DNA from: Ignavibacteria bacterium UBA961
GTDB lineage: Bacteria; Bacteroidota; Ignavibacteria; Kapaibacteriales; UBA961
Reading direction: 5' to 3'
NCBI GenBank assembly: GCA_002293005.1
Contig: DBCJ01000009.1
Span: 1-19,953 of the forward strand
Length of the DNA: 19,953 nt
Below the pieces are notes generated by a model. That model worked only from the letters and a program-made list of their open reading frames with translations, was not told the DNA's origin and made no database searches. The position numbers and the translations under genes are program-made. Below, piece by piece: positions 16,481 through 19,953 of this stretch. The first letter of the stretch is position 1, and each line of letters begins with the position of its first letter.

Positions 16481-17062
16481 ATGTTACTAGAGCGTATGAC
16501 CAATCATCCGGCGAAGATGTCTGATACAGAGCTGTATGCAGCACTCAAACTAGAGAAACCTAGTTCTGAGAAAGCATTTGCAGAGTTATATGCCCGCTAT
16601 TCACCCCGGATATTTGCTTATTGTCGGAGAATATTGGGCGATTATGACCGTGCGCAAGATGCTTTTCAGGAGACATTTGTCAAGTTTTTCAATAGCGCAC
16701 AGCAAGAAAGAGAAATGACCAATGTGCCTGCTTATCTGCTTAGAATCGCTCGAAATCTTTGTTTGAATATGCAGAGAAGTAATAAAGGTCAAATTTCTCT
16801 TGAAGAATATCACTTGCCTTCATCATATGATATGTCTCATGACAAAAAGGAATTACTCTCTTTGATTACCCAGGCAATGGAAACGCTGCCGCTTGATTAT
16901 AAAGAGGCATTTATACTAAGAGAATATGAAGGATTGAGTTATCAAGAGATAGCAGATATGACTGAAAGCTCGCTTTCAACGGTTAAAATCAGAATTTACA
17001 GAGCCAAACAGAAAATTAGAGATATACTTGCCCCGTACATTGCAGATATCTCCAAACATTGA
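16481..17062 (+). CDS. ECF-type RNA polymerase sigma factor
   Basis: This is a two-domain group 4 sigma-70 factor that directs RNA polymerase to a dedicated promoter set. Sigma2 spans ~30-98 (AFAELYARYSPRIFAYCRR, then DRAQDAFQETFVKFF, with the aromatic and basic residues used in promoter melting). Sigma4 spans ~128-182 (LPLDYKEAFILREYEGLSY, QEIADMTESSLSTVKIR), an intact helix-turn-helix that would contact the -35 region. No sigma3 or C-terminal extension is present. The first in-frame ATG is used here; ATGs at 16496 and 16517 are alternatives, and the -7 box just upstream favours the later ones. The next gene starts 18 bp downstream and has an anti-sigma-like N-terminus, so its product probably controls this factor. 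The regulon cannot be read from the window. Confidence 0.93.
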   Translation: MLLERMTNHPAKMSDTELYAALKLEKPSSEKAFAELYARYSPRIFAYCRRILGDYDRAQDAFQETFVKFFNSAQQEREMTNVPAYLLRIARNLCLNMQRSNKGQISLEEYHLPSSYDMSHDKKELLSLITQAMETLPLDYKEAFILREYEGLSYQEIADMTESSLSTVKIRIYRAKQKIRDILAPYIADISKH

Positions 17063-17080
17063 AATACATAGAAAGAATAC

Positions 17081-18328
17081 ATGGAACAGCAACAGAAACC
17101 CGAACATATTGATGAACTCATCACTTCCTATCTCGATGGTGAATTACCGATAGAGAAAGAGGATGCCATGTTCAGTTCACTCGCATCAAATTCAGAAGAT
17201 TCTCGCTCTGCCATGCGTGAACTCGTCTCGATGCGAAATGTGATTCCACATGACATAGAAGCATTCACCCCACCACCGGGAGCAAAAGATGCAGTGTTTT
17301 CACAATTGGGAATGGCTACCCAATCTGCTGAAAAAGGTAAATCTGGATGGAAAAAAGCCATTTTACCTCTAGCATTCTTGGCTTTGGGCTTGGCGGGAGG
17401 ATATGGATTCGGTGATTCTTTCTCATCAAATGAAAAAGATGAAATATTACAATTAATGAGAAAACAAGGTTCAATAGGTGGTTTTTCACCTCTTATCTCG
17501 ACCGGCGATTCACCAAAGGTTCCTACCATTGTATTGCAACAATCAGCACCTGTCAGAATAGTGTATAAAGATCGCATGAGAAATATGGCAAGCGTCACTC
17601 CTATGATCACATTGCCACCTATTTCAGTGAATCAGAGCGCCAATATTCAAGATGTTACAAATCAAAATGGTTCGGAATCCCAATCGAATAACAAGACCAC
17701 GAAAGTGATTTTATCCGAAACGAATACTCAAACTCAAGAGAACTCTAAGCAGTCTGAGCAATCCAATACAGTTGAAAAGCAATCTTCAAATCAGATTGCA
17801 GCTCCAAATGCTACTGTTTTAAATGTTGATCCAGTCAAATACCCACAATTTTGGATGCAATTCCGAGGCATGTCCTCATTACAATCTCCTGAGTATTCCG
17901 GCATTCGCGAACAGATGGGTATTCTTGACAATTCAAGAGTGACATTTGCTTGGTCATTGGGAGAGCATTTTTCAGTCGGCTTGGAAGCAGGCAGAGAGCC
18001 ATTTGTATTGAATTATCAAGGAATCAAGGAAGACAGATCATTTGTCTTCAATCAATATTCACCAATGCAAACGGGTGGTTTATTCTTGCAAGGCAGAACT
18101 TCAGCATTTGAAAATCTTGGTAATTCCAGATTCTATGTTCATGCAGTTGCAGGTGGAACAGAAATCGGTGTTCTAGGAAGATTGGGCTTGGGTATTGCAT
18201 ATCCAATCAGCAATCATATTTCTCTGCAATTGGGTCTTGAGCAGTCCTATATGCAATTCCAGTTCCAAGGGAATGCATTTAATTCTCAAAAACTTGACTT
18301 ACTCTATGGAATTTCCATAATCTTATGA
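17081..18328 (+). CDS. Predicted envelope-spanning anti-sigma-like / outer-membrane beta-barrel-like fusion protein
   Basis: The 415-residue protein has four parts. Residues 1-60 resemble an anti-sigma domain: a helix around HIDELITSYLDGELPIEKED followed by another amphipathic helix, but without the zinc-binding Cys pair. One membrane helix (KKAILPLAFLALGLAGGYGF, 91-110) places this domain in the cytoplasm. A ~140-residue linker follows, its second half Asn/Gln/Ser/Thr-rich (~182-245). From ~255 to the end, alternating strands with aromatic and glycine residues (RFYVHAVAGGTEIGVLGRLG, YPISNHISLQLGLEQSYMQF) resemble a small outer-membrane beta-barrel. The order implies a chain able to reach from cytoplasm to outer membrane. 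It lies 18 bp after the sigma gene and overlaps the lipoprotein gene by ATGA, so all three should be made together. The anti-sigma role is inference. Similar 'TM plus outer-membrane beta-barrel' hypothetical proteins occur in Bacteroidota. Confidence 0.82.
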   Translation: MEQQQKPEHIDELITSYLDGELPIEKEDAMFSSLASNSEDSRSAMRELVSMRNVIPHDIEAFTPPPGAKDAVFSQLGMATQSAEKGKSGWKKAILPLAFLALGLAGGYGFGDSFSSNEKDEILQLMRKQGSIGGFSPLISTGDSPKVPTIVLQQSAPVRIVYKDRMRNMASVTPMITLPPISVNQSANIQDVTNQNGSESQSNNKTTKVILSETNTQTQENSKQSEQSNTVEKQSSNQIAAPNATVLNVDPVKYPQFWMQFRGMSSLQSPEYSGIREQMGILDNSRVTFAWSLGEHFSVGLEAGREPFVLNYQGIKEDRSFVFNQYSPMQTGGLFLQGRTSAFENLGNSRFYVHAVAGGTEIGVLGRLGLGIAYPISNHISLQLGLEQSYMQFQFQGNAFNSQKLDLLYGISIIL

Positions 18329-19059
18329 TGCACATGAACAATTATACGAATCATATCAAGCATCTTGTCATATTGACTTCCATCTTTCTGTACGGATTGA
18401 TTGGGTGTAAATCTCCAATAGATCTCGATCAGAATGTAAAAGAAGTGCCAATGCCAACAAATCCGGTTGCAATGTCAACCATGCGCTTCTCAATAGATGG
18501 CGGGGGCAGATCCATGCGATTTGTTCCTAATGATCCACCCGAAGAAAGTAGATTTTCATTTAGATCGTACAAACTTGAGACCATTCATGTGGATACCACT
18601 GAGAGACATTCTCTCAGAATGGCAATGAAATATAGCATTGGCACTGATATTAGCGATTCTTCCCGTTTCGAAGAGGTTTTGCCGATATCTCTTGCATGTG
18701 AATTTGACACCATCAAGGTTCCAATCTTAGATAATATTCCCGGACCAAGAGAAAGAACGGCTGCAATGTTGAAGAAATTTAGATTAAAAGCCTATATCTT
18801 CTCCAAAAAGAAAGATGGCCCCAATGGGTTCAGGATGATTAGATCTGAGAAAGAATTTGATTTGCTTGAAGATTCGAACGGTTACAATCATGCTGATACA
18901 TATGTCTATGCATTAAGAACGCGAATGCCTCAAGGAAAACCAATTATCACAGTGTATATTGAATCAGGTTTTGGATTGAATACAGTTGAGTTCGAATCCC
19001 TTGACAAAAAATTCCGAGCTAATTCGAGCGGAAGATCAATTATGAAAATTTCGTTTTAA
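18325..19059 (+). CDS. Putative lipoprotein in the sigma-factor gene set
   Basis: No family is recognised. The N-terminus is a lipoprotein signal: basic and polar residues, the hydrophobic stretch LVILTSIFLYG, then lipobox LIGC with Cys28 as the lipidated residue. The +2 residue is Lys. The mature ~217 residues are polar and beta-rich, with a short Arg/Gly patch (GGGRSMRF) near residue 60 and no evident catalytic motif. The first ATG overlaps the previous stop codon as ATGA. In-frame ATGs at 18328 and 18334 are close alternatives. This overlap implies translational coupling with the beta-barrel fusion and suggests the two proteins work together in the envelope. Whether it is a sensor, a barrel partner or a cargo cannot be told from sequence. 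Confidence 0.82.
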   Translation: MMHMNNYTNHIKHLVILTSIFLYGLIGCKSPIDLDQNVKEVPMPTNPVAMSTMRFSIDGGGRSMRFVPNDPPEESRFSFRSYKLETIHVDTTERHSLRMAMKYSIGTDISDSSRFEEVLPISLACEFDTIKVPILDNIPGPRERTAAMLKKFRLKAYIFSKKKDGPNGFRMIRSEKEFDLLEDSNGYNHADTYVYALRTRMPQGKPIITVYIESGFGLNTVEFESLDKKFRANSSGRSIMKISF

Positions 19060-19092
19060 GCACTTTTATACATTTATATTTTGAGGTTCAAC

Positions 19093-19953
19093 ATGGTCCA
19101 AGCATTACGATTCTCACGCTCTTTGTTGAGCATGATGATGCTTTTCCTTTCCATGACTTCGCTCGTTTTGGCCAATGCACCCGGCAAGCCAAAAGAATTC
19201 AGAGTCATTCCCGAAGGAAATGGTATCGCACCCGGCACTGTTAAATTATCCTGGATTGCCCCATCGAATGACACTACTTTGCAATATGTTGTGTACATGG
19301 CATCAATAGTAGGAAATGTACCAACCGATTTCAAAGCAATCATCGAAACATGGCAAACTTCTGCCACTGTAAAGGATCTTCCTGCCGGAACACATAAGTT
19401 TTATGTGGTGACCAGATCCAAAGGCGCTCAAAGCGATCCATCGGAAAAGATTTCGATCACGATTCGCGGAGAAGAACCGAATACCTTTGGTATCATCATT
19501 GATCCTCCTATTCATTATATCCTTGAAGGAAAAGTGTTCACGCATCAAGTGAAATTGCAATTCCCATCAACTTATAAAGGTGGTTTTGGATATAAACTCG
19601 AGAAAGCACCGGAAGGAATGACGATTTCCGACAAAGGATTAATCGAATGGAAAAATCCAAAATATGGAAGCTATCAGATCACTGTTTCGGCTTGGATGCT
19701 TGAAGCACCCGGTTCACAGGCAGTCAAAACATTCAAACTTGAAGTTGGTTATGAATCCAAAAAGTTTGAAATAACATCAAAACCAAAAGAGATTGCCTGT
19801 CTGAATAAACTCTATGTCTATGAAGCTGTTGCAACATTCCCCCGTGATGGTGGCACATTATTCTGGTCTCTATTTGAATCAGTTGACGGAATGTCAATAG
19901 ATGAGAAGACCGGTCGCTTGACATGGACACCAACAAAAGTTGGTTCACAGCGT
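19093..19953 (+). CDS. Exported FN3 / Ig-like (He_PIG-type) repeat protein, 3' end outside the window
   Basis: The reading frame opens at ATG 19093, with GAGG 6 nt before it, and stays open for 287 codons to the window edge. Residues 1-27 are a signal peptide ending in Leu-Val-Leu-Ala before Asn-Ala-Pro. Residues ~29-125 form a fibronectin III-like domain (PGKPKEFRVIP, GTVKLSWIAP, YVVYMAS, LPAGTHKFYVVTR). Residues ~140-217 match a cadherin-like putative-Ig (He_PIG) unit: YKLEKAPEGMTISDKGLIEW, then YGSYQITVSAW. A second such unit starts at ~235 (FWSLFESVDGMSIDEKTG, RLTWTPTKVGS) and is cut by the edge. Such tandem domains are typical of long surface or secreted adhesin-like proteins; a T9SS tail may follow beyond the edge. 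It lies 33 bp after the lipoprotein stop with no visible terminator, so it may belong to the same transcript. Confidence 0.85.
   Translation, partial: MVQALRFSRSLLSMMMLFLSMTSLVLANAPGKPKEFRVIPEGNGIAPGTVKLSWIAPSNDTTLQYVVYMASIVGNVPTDFKAIIETWQTSATVKDLPAGTHKFYVVTRSKGAQSDPSEKISITIRGEEPNTFGIIIDPPIHYILEGKVFTHQVKLQFPSTYKGGFGYKLEKAPEGMTISDKGLIEWKNPKYGSYQITVSAWMLEAPGSQAVKTFKLEVGYESKKFEITSKPKEIACLNKLYVYEAVATFPRDGGTLFWSLFESVDGMSIDEKTGRLTWTPTKVGSQR

Noticed and set aside
17128..17610. 160-codon open frame antisense to the anti-sigma/barrel gene
   Set aside because: It lies wholly inside a well-supported gene on the other strand, has no recognisable domain and no promoter or ribosome site. It is the mirror of the plus-strand codons.
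19074..19560. Two minus-strand frames in the right-hand part of the window
   Set aside because: They are antisense to the open FN3/Ig-like coding frame, which has a signal peptide, a ribosome site and domain structure.

Overview
The window looks like ordinary chromosome of a Gram-negative member of the Bacteroidota / Chlorobiota-Ignavibacteriota-Kapaibacteriota (FCB) group. Four things point there: a secreted protein with a C-terminal type IX secretion (T9SS) sorting-like domain, an LpxH-type lipid A enzyme, an ECF sigma factor paired with an anti-sigma/beta-barrel fusion, and several upstream elements matching the Bacteroidota-type -7 box TAnnTTTG. The phylum-level call is inference. Most genes have the moderately AT-rich composition of such genomes, and one gene (the TPR-cyclase) is clearly AT-richer.

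Layout. 1-1164: 3' part of smc. 1192-1752: a small exported protein of unknown function, closed by a strong terminator. 1782-3032 (minus): an exported beta-propeller-like protein. 3074-3805: lpxH, whose stop codon abuts that of the convergent speB-like agmatinase (3806-4705, minus). 4813-7695: a large secreted Asp-box (BNR) / FN3 / jelly-roll protein with a T9SS-like tail. 7752-7835: tRNA-Leu(CAA). It shares a bidirectional terminator with a minus-strand TPR-adenylate cyclase (7883-9943).

10074-13536 (minus) is a metabolic and repair block: enolase, a phosphoglucomutase/phosphomannomutase and a family 4 uracil-DNA glycosylase, closely spaced and probably cotranscribed. Upstream of it is thioredoxin plus a pterin-carbinolamine-dehydratase-like protein (13618-14252), with its own terminator-like hairpin. 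Next on the same strand are a PLP aminotransferase and a TerC-family membrane protein separated by 4 bp (14400-16314).

From 16481 to the right edge, a plus-strand gene set reads: ECF sigma factor; a single protein joining an anti-sigma-like domain, one inner-membrane helix, a long Asn/Gln/Ser-rich linker and an outer-membrane beta-barrel-like domain; a lipoprotein whose start overlaps the previous stop by ATGA; and an exported FN3/Ig-like protein that runs off the window. This set looks like an envelope-spanning signalling or surface module and is the least conventional part of the window. The rest is mainly housekeeping. No CRISPR array, insertion sequence or phage gene was seen. No interval over 300 bp lacks a gene.
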